A DNA stretch of 64,000 nt, from NCBI GenBank assembly GCA_017798145.1, contig CP059069.1, positions 3,705,226 through 3,769,225 on the forward strand, read 5' to 3'. Shown here one piece after another: positions 33,097 through 41,601 of this stretch (its first letter is position 1; each line of letters starts with the position of its first letter). The notes below the pieces were generated by a model, which was given only the letters and a program-made list of their open reading frames with translations, made no database searches and was not told where the DNA came from. The stretch is from Akkermansiaceae bacterium. Its GTDB lineage: Bacteria > Verrucomicrobiota > Verrucomicrobiia > Verrucomicrobiales > Akkermansiaceae. A program made the position numbers and the translations under genes.

Positions 33097-35454
33097 TTAT
33101 TTTTCGAGGAAAAGCTGGCTGGTGAGGGTTGCCTTCAGAAGCGTGCGCAGACCATAGCCATTGTTACGGGCTTGCTGGGTGATTTTTTTCAGAACGTCCT
33201 TGTCGCTGAAACGGATCTCCCCGCCCGTGCCGTAGCGCAGGAGCTGGCCTACGAAGGCTTCGGCGAGCATCTCCGGCCGGGCAAGCTGGATCTCCCGCCA
33301 CCCGTCGAAATCCGCGAAATCGCGTCCCTCCGGGGTGGTTCCGCTCGGATCGATCCGGGCGGACTTTTTCGGCTTTCCGTAAAATTCCCGGACGCTGCCC
33401 ACGGGATCGAAACCCTCCAGCGCGAAGCCTGCGGGATCGATCTTCGCATGGCACGAGGCGCAGGCGGCGGAGTCGCGGTGCTTGTCTAACAGATCGCGGA
33501 CGGAGACCGCGCCCCTTGTGTCCGGCTCGATGGCGGGGATGTTCGGTGGCGGCGGGTCGATGTGGCGGCCGAGGATGCGCTCGTTGACGAAAACCCCGCG
33601 CACGACCGGCGAGGTGACCGAGCCGTCGGCGGTGACTTTCAGGATCGCCCCCTGGGTGAGCAGGCCGGAGCGCGAGCCCGGCGGAAGCGCGACCTTCTGC
33701 AAGCCCCCGCCCGGGCGCACCTTCAGCTTGCCGAGGCCGTAGTGGGTCTGGAGCCGGGTGTCGAGGAAAGCGAAATCCGATTTCAGGAAATTCCCAACCG
33801 GTAGGTCTTTCGCGATCATCTCGGAAACGAAAGCCCGGGTCTCTGCGGCCATTGCCTGTTGCAGGCCGGAATCGAAATCACGGAATCGCACGGGATCCGG
33901 CTGGGTGGCATCCATGTCGCGCAGCTCCAGCCATTGGTCGGTGAAGGAGGTGATGAAGCGCGATGATTTCGGATCGGCGAGCATGCGGTCGATCTGTGCG
34001 GAGATGACCGCAGGTTCCTGGAGTCCGCCGCTCCGCGCGAGCTCCAGTAGCTCCGCATCCGGGATGGATTTCCAAAGCATGTAGCTGAGTCGCGAAGCGA
34101 TCGCATGGCCACCGAGCGAGCCGGGTGTCTCATGGAAGGTCAGGAAATTCGGCGAGCAGAGCATCGCATGGTAGCCCTGGCGCATGGCCTGTGCGAAGCC
34201 GTCGCCGGATTTCAGCGCGCCGGAAACCAGCTCCACGTAAGGTGCGAGTGTGGCCCCATCCACCGGCCTGCGGAAGGCGCGTCGCGCGAAATCCCCCAGC
34301 AGGCGCTTCGCCGCCCCCGCGTCACCCGGGCCGTTCCGTATCCCGTTTTCATCCAGACCGGGGAAGAGTTTTGCCATCACCTCCGCGCGGCTGCCGTTGG
34401 GGTGCACTCGCTTCACCGTGATCGCCGTGAAACTCAGTCCGTCGTATCCCTCTTTTTCGAGATTCCTTCCTTTGAAAATCACCGTCCCGCCGTCCCCTCC
34501 CACGACATTCGACCGGGCGGACTTTTTCCCGCCCTCGGATGGCTTGAGAATCAGGCAGTGACCCTTCCTGATCCAGGCGCGGAAAGTCTGGTCGGAGGGG
34601 TTTTCCGCACCCTCCACAAGGCCGATGGGAAATTGCAAGGGCTCGTTCGACTGGCCGGCTCCGGAGTTCAACGTAGCCCAGACGGCTCCGTCATCGCCCC
34701 GGTTGATGCCGCTGGCGGAGTGGATGGTGACATCATACCAACCGTCCTCGGGGACATCCGTTTCGGGCAGGCGGCCGTAGAACTGGACGCCCATGTTCCA
34801 TGAAACCACATGCTTTCCGAACTTCTCGGGCCCGCGGTAGTTGCCTTTCTCATAACGGTGGGTCAGTTCGCCGATCCCGTGGCGCTCAAGATAGGAGGGA
34901 TCGCTGCCGAGGATGCGGGAGAAGGCCTCTTCAAGGGCGATGTCGGAGGCGTTGAGATAGTTTTCCAGATGGAAATGGCTGAGCTGCTGATGGGCTGCGG
35001 TGTTGGTGAAGCCTTCGTCAGAGTCCGCCGTCAGGGAATCCTGGAGCCTCACTCCGACACCGAGCAGATCGTGAACGCTGTTCTCATACTCCTCCCGGGT
35101 CAGGCGGCGCGCCTGCACGCGACCCTCCCGCACGATGATGGACCGGTCGGTCTCGTGCAACGGCCCTGCGACAGAGGAAAGGAAGGCCTCGAGATCCGCT
35201 CCGGGGGGGCGCTTGTTTTCCTTTGGCGGCATCTCGCCTTCGTGGACTTTCCGGAAGACCCTTTCCCATGTGGCGAAGTTCGCGGGGTCGGCGGGATCGA
35301 ATTTCAGGCCGAGAAGGTTCAGTTCCGCCTCCGCCCCGATGTCGTCGTGGCATTCGTAGCAGTGGGTTTCGAGAAACGGCTCGAGCAGGGCACGGGTATC
35401 CTGCTGCGCAGGCGACAGATGGGCGGCAAGCCATGTGAGGAGAAAATAACGCAT
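33097..35454 (-). CDS. secreted DUF1587/1592/1588/1585 cytochrome-type protein
   Basis: A 785-residue exported protein with a signal-like start (MRYFLLTWLAAHLSPAQQ) and a heme-c motif HCYECHDD near residue 32. The DUF1587 segment is RRLTREEYENSVHDLLGVGV. DUF1592 includes MLWKSIPDAELLELAR, DUF1588 carries a second heme-type motif CASCHAKIDPAGFALE, and DUF1585 closes the protein (FADFDGWREIQLA, LRTLLKATLTSQLFL). This is the classic large cytochrome-like protein paired with DUF1552 or DUF1501. An electron-transfer role in polymer oxidation is a family-level idea. The longer upstream frame lacks a signal peptide. Confidence 0.9.
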   Translation of the reverse strand: MRYFLLTWLAAHLSPAQQDTRALLEPFLETHCYECHDDIGAEAELNLLGLKFDPADPANFATWERVFRKVHEGEMPPKENKRPPGADLEAFLSSVAGPLHETDRSIIVREGRVQARRLTREEYENSVHDLLGVGVRLQDSLTADSDEGFTNTAAHQQLSHFHLENYLNASDIALEEAFSRILGSDPSYLERHGIGELTHRYEKGNYRGPEKFGKHVVSWNMGVQFYGRLPETDVPEDGWYDVTIHSASGINRGDDGAVWATLNSGAGQSNEPLQFPIGLVEGAENPSDQTFRAWIRKGHCLILKPSEGGKKSARSNVVGGDGGTVIFKGRNLEKEGYDGLSFTAITVKRVHPNGSRAEVMAKLFPGLDENGIRNGPGDAGAAKRLLGDFARRAFRRPVDGATLAPYVELVSGALKSGDGFAQAMRQGYHAMLCSPNFLTFHETPGSLGGHAIASRLSYMLWKSIPDAELLELARSGGLQEPAVISAQIDRMLADPKSSRFITSFTDQWLELRDMDATQPDPVRFRDFDSGLQQAMAAETRAFVSEMIAKDLPVGNFLKSDFAFLDTRLQTHYGLGKLKVRPGGGLQKVALPPGSRSGLLTQGAILKVTADGSVTSPVVRGVFVNERILGRHIDPPPPNIPAIEPDTRGAVSVRDLLDKHRDSAACASCHAKIDPAGFALEGFDPVGSVREFYGKPKKSARIDPSGTTPEGRDFADFDGWREIQLARPEMLAEAFVGQLLRYGTGGEIRFSDKDVLKKITQQARNNGYGLRTLLKATLTSQLFLEK

Positions 35455-35506
35455 CGGAACTTCCGGGAAATTACGGCGTATCCCCCGGGATGCTATCACG
35501 CGGCGG

Positions 35507-36196
35507 CTACAGCGCGCCGAACCTGCGGTGCCTGTTCCTGAATTCCTCGACAGCTGCGAAGAGGTCGCCCTGGCGGAAGTCCGGCCACATTTTCTTCACA
35601 ATGACGATTTCCGAATAGGAGATCTGCCAGAGGAGGAAATTGGAGATCCGCATCTCCCCGGAGGTGCGGATGAGCAGTTCGGGATCCGGGATGCCGGCGG
35701 TGTAGAGGTGTTGGGAAAACAGCTCGGGGGTGATCTCCTCCGGGGAAAGCTTGCCGGCAAGGGCGGCCTCGGCGATGGAGCGGGCGGCGGCGGTGATTTC
35801 CTCGCGCGCTCCGTAGGAGAGGGCGAGCACGAGGGTCATGGAATCGTTGTCCTTCGTATGCTCCTGGATGCGGTCGAGGCGATCGCGTGTGGATTGCGGC
35901 AGGCGGGCTATCTGGCCGATGGCGCGCAGGCGCACGTTCTGCTTGTCGAGTTCCTCCGCCTTTTCATCAAGGAATCGGTCGAGCAAGGTCATCAGCGCCT
36001 CGATCTCCGCCTCGGGGCGGTTCCAGTTCTCGGAGGAGAACGCATAGAGCGTGAGGTATCTGACGCCGAGTTCCTTGCAGGCATCCATCACCTCGCGGAC
36101 GGATTCCGCACCGGCGCGATGCCCCTCTGCGCGGGGCAGCCCCCGCTCCTTTGCCCAACGGCCGTTGCCGTCCATGATGATCGCGATGTGCTGCAT
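35507..36196 (-). CDS. uppS: isoprenyl transferase (undecaprenyl diphosphate synthase)
   Basis: A 229-residue cis-prenyltransferase making the lipid carrier for cell-wall sugars. The catalytic Asp and diphosphate loop are in IAIIMDGNGRWAKERG, followed by AGAESVREV, LTLYAFSSENWNRP and the C-terminal LLIRTSGEMRISNFLLWQ. It starts 26 bases after the vapC stop on the same strand, so the toxin genes separate it from purA. Confidence 0.96.
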   Translation of the reverse strand: MQHIAIIMDGNGRWAKERGLPRAEGHRAGAESVREVMDACKELGVRYLTLYAFSSENWNRPEAEIEALMTLLDRFLDEKAEELDKQNVRLRAIGQIARLPQSTRDRLDRIQEHTKDNDSMTLVLALSYGAREEITAAARSIAEAALAGKLSPEEITPELFSQHLYTAGIPDPELLIRTSGEMRISNFLLWQISYSEIVIVKKMWPDFRQGDLFAAVEEFRNRHRRFGAL

Positions 36197-36222
36197 TGAA
36201 ATTTTGGATTAAGCGGTCGGGG

Positions 36223-36648
36223 CTACAAACTCTGCTCCTCCCGATAGGAGCCACCGTAGCCCGGAGTGTAGAGGTGAAGGGGGACGAAATGTGCGATTTG
36301 TTCGAAGTGTTTGTCCAAGGTGAAAATGCGGAGACGGTCATGGATGGCGATGGAAGCGATGAGAATGTCCATCCACGGCAGATTGAGGCCTTCGCCACGG
36401 AGTTTCCAGGAAAGCGCAACGGAGCGATCCCAATCCTCCTCGGTGCATCTGCGGTAGGGAAGGCTTTGGAAATGCCCGGCGAGCTTTTGCCTTTCCGTTT
36501 TCCGGGCGCCGCCGAGCACTTCAAGTCGAACCGGTGAACACCAAAGTGCTTTTTGCTCCCCGAGCAGACCTTCCAGCGCAGATTTGACTTCGATCCTGCC
36601 TTTTTGGCGGAACCCTTCGATCCAAGCGGAGGAGTCAACAAGAACCAC
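36223..36648 (-). CDS. vapC: VapC-type PIN-domain toxin
   Basis: A 141-residue PIN-domain ribonuclease. Acidic active-site residues are visible in VLVDSSAWIEGF (first Asp), RLEVLGG (Glu) and LPWMDILIASIAI (Asp). TLDKHFEQIA gives the last conserved acidic position. PIN toxins of this group cleave RNA, often initiator tRNA or rRNA. It is 7 bases downstream of its antitoxin gene; both lie between purA and uppS on the same strand. Confidence 0.9.
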   Translation of the reverse strand: MVLVDSSAWIEGFRQKGRIEVKSALEGLLGEQKALWCSPVRLEVLGGARKTERQKLAGHFQSLPYRRCTEEDWDRSVALSWKLRGEGLNLPWMDILIASIAIHDRLRIFTLDKHFEQIAHFVPLHLYTPGYGGSYREEQSL

Positions 36649-36655
36649 GGTGAGG

Positions 36656-36886
36656 TCAGTTGTATAGGTCAGGAACGGGATTGGCTACGTCCTGCCCGTT
36701 TTCATCCAGAACCGTATCAGGGTAGTCGAAGGCGTTTTCGCGAATCATGCGTCCGAATTCCTTCGATTTCTGCCGATTGACGTAGTCTTTGACTGCCCTG
36801 GCGATCGCAGCGCTCTTGGATTTGTCCCCTGTGATTTTCAGAAGATCCGTCAGGATCACTTCATCGATGTCGGCTGTGATTCTCAT
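36656..36886 (-). CDS. vapB: VapB-family antitoxin
   Basis: A 76-residue protein: MRITADIDEVILTDLLKITG is a ribbon-helix-helix DNA-binding start, followed by KSKSAAIARAVKDYVNRQK and an acidic tail that would wrap the toxin (YPDTVLDENGQDVANPVPD). ATGs at 36913 and 36925 are in frame and could extend it by 9 or 13 residues. It would repress its own vapBC promoter. The promoter probably lies in the AT-rich stretch next to the purA stop. Confidence 0.85.
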   Translation of the reverse strand: MRITADIDEVILTDLLKITGDKSKSAAIARAVKDYVNRQKSKEFGRMIRENAFDYPDTVLDENGQDVANPVPDLYN

Positions 36887-36953
36887 GCGACCGATATAAT
36901 CCTCAATTTGCATCAAATTCAACATGGAAATGATGAAATCTGAGGATTTGTTG

Positions 36954-38225
36954 TCAAATTGCAGTAAGCGTCTGCCTCCGGTCCGGTCCCACACCCACGA
37001 AGGCGATTGGCGCGTCGCAGAGCTCGGAAAGGCGGGTGAGGTAGGCTTTCGCGTTTTCCGGGAGCTGGTCGTAGCTGGTGCAGGCGGTGGTGTCCGCTTT
37101 CCAGCCGGGGAGGGTCTCGTAGATCGGTTGCGCGCGATCCCAGAATGAGCGGTCGGCGGGCGGGAGTTCGTGGCGGTCGCCATCAATGTCGTAGGCGACG
37201 CAGATTTTCAGTTCCTCATATTCGTCGAGGCCATCGACGTTGGTTACGGCAAGGCCGGTGACCCCGTTGACCATGCAGGCGAAGCGGAGCAGCACCGTGT
37301 CCAGCCAGCCGCAACCGCGCGGGCGGCCGGTGGTCGCGCCGAACTCACGGCCGAGGTCGTGGAGGTATTTGGAAAGCCCTTCGTCTCCGGTGGGGAAGGG
37401 GCCGGAGCCGACCCGGGTGGTGTATGCCTTGCAGACGCCGATGACGGATTGGATCGCGGTCGGCGGGAGGCCGGTGCCGGTGGTGGAGCCGCCGGCTGTG
37501 GTGTTCGAGGAGGTGACGAAGGGGTAGGTGCCGAAATCGATGTCCAGAAGGGTTCCCTGGGCGCCTTCGAAAAGGAGGTTTTTCTTCGCTTTCCACGCCT
37601 TGTGGAGGACGGGGATCGTGTTGGTGACGTGCGGGCGCAGGCGTTCGAAGGCCTCATAGGTTTCCTCGATCACGGATTCCGCCGTGAAAGTGGGGAGATC
37701 GTATTTCACGAGGATCTCGTTCACCTCCGCGACGCGGCGGGTGATCTGCGCCTCGGCAAAAGGCCTGTCCAACAGATCCGCCATGCGCAGTCCGCAGCGG
37801 TTGATCTTGTCCGCATACGCCGGGCCGATGCCGCGCTTCGTGGTGCCTATCGCCTGGTCACCGAGCGAAATCTCGCGGGCGGCATCCAGTTCCTTGTGGA
37901 AAGGCAGCACCACATGGGCGCGGTCGGAGATGAGCAGCTTGCCGGCTCCGATGGTGATGCCCTGTCCCTCGATGCGTTCGATCTCGACGCAGAGGCCGAT
38001 GGGATCGACGACAACGCCGTTCCCGATGACGTTGACCTTGTCATCCCAGAGGATGCCGGAGGGGAGGAGGTGGAGGACGTATTTCGTGCCCTTGGCGATG
38101 ACCGTGTGGCCAGCGTTGTTGCCGCCCTGGCCGCGGATGACGACGTCGGCGCTTTCGGTTAGGTAATCGACGATCTTGCCTTTTCCTTCGTCGCCCCATT
38201 GGAGGCCGGTGATGACTGTGTTCAT
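36954..38225 (-). CDS. purA: adenylosuccinate synthase
   Basis: A 423-residue GTP-dependent enzyme joining IMP and aspartate on the way to AMP. The P-loop is QWGDEGKGKIVDYL, the IMP loop QGGNNAGHTV, with KRGIGPAYADK and VGSGPFPTGDE further on. Length is normal. The start codon lies 7 bases from the left repeat arm of the GxxExxY element, so that element supplies the upstream translation signals. Confidence 0.96.
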   Translation of the reverse strand: MNTVITGLQWGDEGKGKIVDYLTESADVVIRGQGGNNAGHTVIAKGTKYVLHLLPSGILWDDKVNVIGNGVVVDPIGLCVEIERIEGQGITIGAGKLLISDRAHVVLPFHKELDAAREISLGDQAIGTTKRGIGPAYADKINRCGLRMADLLDRPFAEAQITRRVAEVNEILVKYDLPTFTAESVIEETYEAFERLRPHVTNTIPVLHKAWKAKKNLLFEGAQGTLLDIDFGTYPFVTSSNTTAGGSTTGTGLPPTAIQSVIGVCKAYTTRVGSGPFPTGDEGLSKYLHDLGREFGATTGRPRGCGWLDTVLLRFACMVNGVTGLAVTNVDGLDEYEELKICVAYDIDGDRHELPPADRSFWDRAQPIYETLPGWKADTTACTSYDQLPENAKAYLTRLSELCDAPIAFVGVGPDRRQTLTAI

Positions 38226-38231
38226 GATTTT

Positions 38232-38686
38232 TTTAACCGCGAATGAACGCGAATTTTCGCTAATTTTTAAGAGGAATGAAGATCGTTACCTTGTGAGGAC
38301 GATGCGTTCCCATTCCAGTGTTGTTTTTTTGAAGTTGATGATGAGACCGAGCTGGAGACCGGTGATGCGGAGGTAGTTGAGCATTTGGCCTCGCTCGTGA
38401 TCGGTGATTTTGCCGATGGTCTTCGTGTCGATGATGATGCACCGAACGCGATCAGATCGGGAATGAACTCGCCGACCAGCGTTTCTCTCCAGAGGACGGG
38501 AAAACGCTTTTGCTGGTCGAAGGGGATTCCGCAATGCGTGAATTCGACGGCGAGGGCGTTTTCATAAGGTTTCTCATTCAAACAATGACCAATTCCATTC
38601 AGGATAGCCATGGAGCACCCGATGATCTGATAGACCTCATCATGAAAAATCAGATTCGCGGACATTCGCGTCAATTCGCGGTTGAA
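38232..38686 (-). mobile_element. IVS-like element carrying a GxxExxY gene, inserted between carA and purA
   Basis: An imperfect inverted repeat bounds the carA-purA junction. The left arm (38232-38266) contains AACCGCGAATGAACGCGAAT. The right arm (38652-38686, reverse complement) contains AACCGCGAATTGACGCGAAT. By eye 28 of 35 positions match. The right arm overlaps the carA 3' end; the left arm ends just before the purA start. The interior holds one broken gene in the same orientation. Confidence 0.6.
38286..38665 (-). pseudogene. GxxExxY family protein, frameshifted
   Basis: The first part reads HDEVYQIIGCSMAILNGIGH and FVL-type core RETLVGEFIPDLIAFG. The family continuation IIIDTKTIGKITDHERGQML, NYLRITGLQLGLIINF and LEWERIVLTR appears in a different frame. 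A one-base deletion near 38438-38446 would explain the shift. GxxExxY (TIGR04256-like) proteins are about 120-130 residues with a nuclease-like fold suggestion and no proven function. Either the gene is decayed or there is a sequencing error. It sits inside inverted repeat arms, as the four-helix-bundle gene does. Confidence 0.8.
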
Positions 38687-39834
38687 GTCTTTTTCCCCGT
38701 CTCGATTAGGGCTGCGAATTCCTCGAAGAAGTAGGCGGCGTCGTTGGGTCCCGGGGCTGCTTCTGGGTGGTATTGGACGGAGAAGACCGGGAGGGTCTTG
38801 TGGCGCATGCCTTCGACGGTGTTGTCGTTGAGGTTGATGTGGGTGACCTCGATGTCGTCGGGGAGCGATGCGGGATCGACGGCGAAACCGTGGTTCTGGG
38901 AGGTGATGGAGATTTTCCCGGTGCGCAGATCCTTGACCGGTTGGTTGCCGCCGCGGTGGCCGAACTTGAGCTTGAAGGTCGTGCCGCCGTAGGCGTGGGC
39001 GAGGAGCTGGTTGCCGAGGCAGATGCCGAAGGTGGGGAGCTTGGTGATGAGCTCGCGGATCTCCGCATGGATGTATCCGAGGGCGGCCGGATCGCCGGGG
39101 CCGTTGGTGAGGAACAGGCCGTCGGGATCCTTCGCGAGGATCTCGGCGGCGGAGGTGGTGGCGGGAACGACCTCAACCTCAAAGCCCGCCTGGCGGAGCA
39201 TGCGGAGCTGGTTGTATTTCAGGCCGAGATCGATGGCGACGACCTTGTATTTCGCCTCGGGGAGTTCCTGGTAGGTTTCGGTTTCGCCGATGGAGGCGTT
39301 GGCAAGACCCCATTTCCGGGATTCCTCGGTCCAGATGTAGGCTTCCTTGGTGGTGACCTCTTTCACGAAATCCGATCCCTCCATGGGGGCGGAGTTTTTC
39401 GCGGCGGCGATGGCTTCCTCTTCGGAAAGCTCGGTGGAAACGCAGGCACGCATGGCTCCGAGCGAGCGGAGGTGGATGGTGAGCGCGCGGGTATCGATGC
39501 CCTCGATGCCGAGAATGTCGTGGCGCTCAAGATAGGCGGAAAGGCTTTCGGTGGAGCGGTAGTTCGATGGGATCTCGCAGAGCTCGCCGATGACGAAGGC
39601 GCGGATGTGCGGGCCGGCGGATTCGTTGTCCTCCGGATTGACCCCGTAGTTTCCGATCATCGGGTAGGTCATCGCGACGATCTGGCCGCGGTAGGAGGGA
39701 TCGGTGATCACCTCCTGGTAGCCTGTCATGGAGGTGTTGAAGCAGATTTCCCCGGTGGTGGTTCCGGTGGCTCCGTAGGAAACGCCGGAAAAGCAGCGTC
39801 CGTCTTCGAGGGCAAGGATGGCGGTGGTGGGCAC
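38671..39834 (-). CDS. carA: carbamoyl-phosphate synthase small subunit
   Basis: A 387-residue glutaminase subunit that supplies ammonia for carbamoyl phosphate. It has the catalytic cysteine in FGICLGNQLLA and the His-Glu pair in VQYHPEAAPGP. The N-terminal domain block is TGTTTGEICFNTSMTGYQEV. Its final residues (TSTAN) and stop codon are encoded by the right arm of the GxxExxY element. No carB is adjacent. Confidence 0.95.
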   Translation of the reverse strand: MPTTAILALEDGRCFSGVSYGATGTTTGEICFNTSMTGYQEVITDPSYRGQIVAMTYPMIGNYGVNPEDNESAGPHIRAFVIGELCEIPSNYRSTESLSAYLERHDILGIEGIDTRALTIHLRSLGAMRACVSTELSEEEAIAAAKNSAPMEGSDFVKEVTTKEAYIWTEESRKWGLANASIGETETYQELPEAKYKVVAIDLGLKYNQLRMLRQAGFEVEVVPATTSAAEILAKDPDGLFLTNGPGDPAALGYIHAEIRELITKLPTFGICLGNQLLAHAYGGTTFKLKFGHRGGNQPVKDLRTGKISITSQNHGFAVDPASLPDDIEVTHINLNDNTVEGMRHKTLPVFSVQYHPEAAPGPNDAAYFFEEFAALIETGKKTSTAN

Positions 39835-39932
39835 GGAGCGGGAGGGTATGTACGCCCGGCGGCGGATGGAACACTAAATTTTCATGTTCTCCCCGGAAAT
39901 CGGCGTTCGGCCCATCCGGCAACGGCGCTGCC

Positions 39933-40526
39933 TCACGTTGAAAGCTTCCGTATCGTTTCCGAAAGGGCATTCAGCCCCCGTTCGATCTTGCGGAAGAACG
40001 AGGCATCGTGCTCCACCACGGTGAAATGAGGGTGCTGCGCCCAGATCGACCTGAGACGTGTGTTCAGATCGACGGCCTGTGCCATGGTCTCGCTGCGTAC
40101 CGGGTTCCCGCCCTCGATGCCCATCCCTCCGACAGCGGCACTCTCAAAGAAAATCACCGCATCGTAGCGGCCCAGCTCCGCCTCAACGCTGGTGGCCAGC
40201 GATTCGAAAAAGCCTTCCGGTTCGCCCGGCCAATAGACCGCACCATCCACCGTGCCGCGGTCGCACAGCAGCACGCGATCCGGATAGAGCGCCGCCTGCA
40301 CATCCTCTAGGTTCCTCTGCACATGATATATCGCTCGCTGCGCCGCCATCCGGGCATGCGATTCGCTCTCACGGGGGAAACCGCCGGAAAAGATCATCGT
40401 CGCGGCCTCCGGCACGATCACCACCTGCTCGCCGATCTCCCTCCGGAAAAAATCCACCGCCGTGGTCTTGCCCCCGCCCGGCCCGCCGGTGACGACGATG
40501 CGCCGCCTGTTTCCGTTTTCGTTCAT
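39933..40526 (-). CDS. P-loop ATPase (AAA_28 type)
   Basis: A 197-residue nucleotide-binding protein. The Walker A motif is VTGGPGGGKTTAV, with VLLCDRGTVDGAVYWPG and YDAVIFFES as later conserved blocks of this ATPase/kinase-like family. ATG 40526 was chosen because the P-loop follows ten residues later. The role is unknown; family members resemble small kinases. A perfect 10-base-arm palindrome lies 39 bases upstream and may regulate it. Confidence 0.75.
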   Translation of the reverse strand: MNENGNRRRIVVTGGPGGGKTTAVDFFRREIGEQVVIVPEAATMIFSGGFPRESESHARMAAQRAIYHVQRNLEDVQAALYPDRVLLCDRGTVDGAVYWPGEPEGFFESLATSVEAELGRYDAVIFFESAAVGGMGIEGGNPVRSETMAQAVDLNTRLRSIWAQHPHFTVVEHDASFFRKIERGLNALSETIRKLST

Positions 40527-40564
40527 CGCATGATGATCGGACGGCTTTGTCACGGATGGCAAGC

Positions 40565-40586
40565 CCGCTGATGATGTCATCAGCGG
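40565..40586. promoter_or_regulatory. palindrome upstream of the P-loop ATPase gene
   Basis: CCGCTGATGA and TCATCAGCGG are perfect complements around TG. The position fits an operator or a leader hairpin for the minus-strand gene starting at 40526. Confidence 0.4.
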
Positions 40587-40899
40587 CAAGGCCACAAGAG
40601 CCCGATTTGTCTTCTGCTGAAAATTTCATCCTTGCGCATGCGCACGGTTACCGATTAGATAACCCCGTAAAGCAGCACGCGCCGCCCTGGGTGGCCGCAG
40701 CGAAAGCCTATGATTTCCCCGGAGCGCATTCCCGCCATTCTCAACATCGGTCTCCCTGGCCGGTGCGGGTCTCCTGTCATTTTCCCATGACGTGCCGTTC
40801 CAGTCAGTGCTGCAAACCTTTTGCGCAACGCTCATCCGTGACGGGCATCCCGTCTCGCGGAGGCACTGCGCCCATTGAATACATCCGGAGGACAAGACC
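40587..40899 (+). other. infC leader region without a gene
   Basis: No convincing coding frame is present. A small hairpin (GACGGG/CCCGTC, near 40840-40855) precedes the ribosome-binding site. The divergent promoters of infC and the ATPase gene should lie here, but no clear -35/-10 pair was recognised. Confidence 0.5.
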
Positions 40900-40902
40900 A
40901 TA
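40887..40902 (+). promoter_or_regulatory. strong ribosome-binding site with an ATA start codon for infC
   Basis: GGAGG at 40887-40891 is followed, after 8 bases, by ATA at 40900-40902, in frame with infC. The ATG 45 bases downstream has no such site. Non-AUG starts are a known autoregulation device of infC genes. Confidence 0.7.
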
Positions 40903-41601
40903 GCCAAGCCACAGAAAAACACCAACAGGGGCCGTTTCCGCGACATGACGCGGATCAACGACCGCATCCGCGCACCGAAAGTCCGCGTCGTGAACTCAAA
41001 CGGGGAGCAGCTCGGCGTGATGTCATCGCGCGAAGCCCTTGAAAAGGCCAAGTCCGTCGGCCTGGATCTCGTGGAAATCGCCGGACAGGCGGACCCTCCG
41101 GTCTGCAAGATCATCGACTACGGAAAATACAAATACACCCAGGCGAAGCTCAAGAAGGGCAAGTCGAAGTCCTCGACGAGGATGAAGGAGGTGAAATTCC
41201 GCGTCGGCACCGGCGAGCACGACTACAACATCAAGCTCGGCCGTGCGGAGACGTTCCTTGAGGGCAATCACAAGGTGCGCTTCGTGCTCCAGTTCCGCGG
41301 ACGCGAGAACGCCCACAAGGATCTCGGCTTCGTGGTGCTGAACCGCATTATCGCGGACCTGAAAACAATGGCCGCCGTCGATCAGCAGCCGCGCCTCAAC
41401 GGGCGTGCGGTGGCGATGATCCTCTCCCCTTTGCCCGCCCATCAGCGCAAGCGCCATTTCCATCTCTTCCACGGGGAGCTCATGGAAGAGGACGATCATG
41501 AGGACGACGAGGATTTTGACGACGATGTGGACGAATCCTCCGAAATCCCCACCGATGACGCAGAGGACATTGAAGTGAAATCCTCCGCGGCAGGGGACTG
41601 A
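40900..41601 (+). CDS. infC: translation initiation factor IF-3
   Basis: About 233 residues counting from the ATA start. IF-3 N-domain: NDRIRAPKVRVVNSNGEQLG and ALEKAKSVGLDLVEIAG. C-domain: KEVKFRVGTGEHDYNIKLGRA, VRFVLQFRGRE. It checks the start codon on the 30S subunit, and a rare start lets it limit its own synthesis. The start MAKPQKN-type segment is family-like, supporting ATA over the ATG at 40945. A 40-residue Asp/Glu-rich tail (EEDDHEDDEDFDDDVDESSE) is unusual. rpmI and rplT do not follow; a HAD gene overlaps the stop. Confidence 0.93.
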   Translation: MAKPQKNTNRGRFRDMTRINDRIRAPKVRVVNSNGEQLGVMSSREALEKAKSVGLDLVEIAGQADPPVCKIIDYGKYKYTQAKLKKGKSKSSTRMKEVKFRVGTGEHDYNIKLGRAETFLEGNHKVRFVLQFRGRENAHKDLGFVVLNRIIADLKTMAAVDQQPRLNGRAVAMILSPLPAHQRKRHFHLFHGELMEEDDHEDDEDFDDDVDESSEIPTDDAEDIEVKSSAAGD

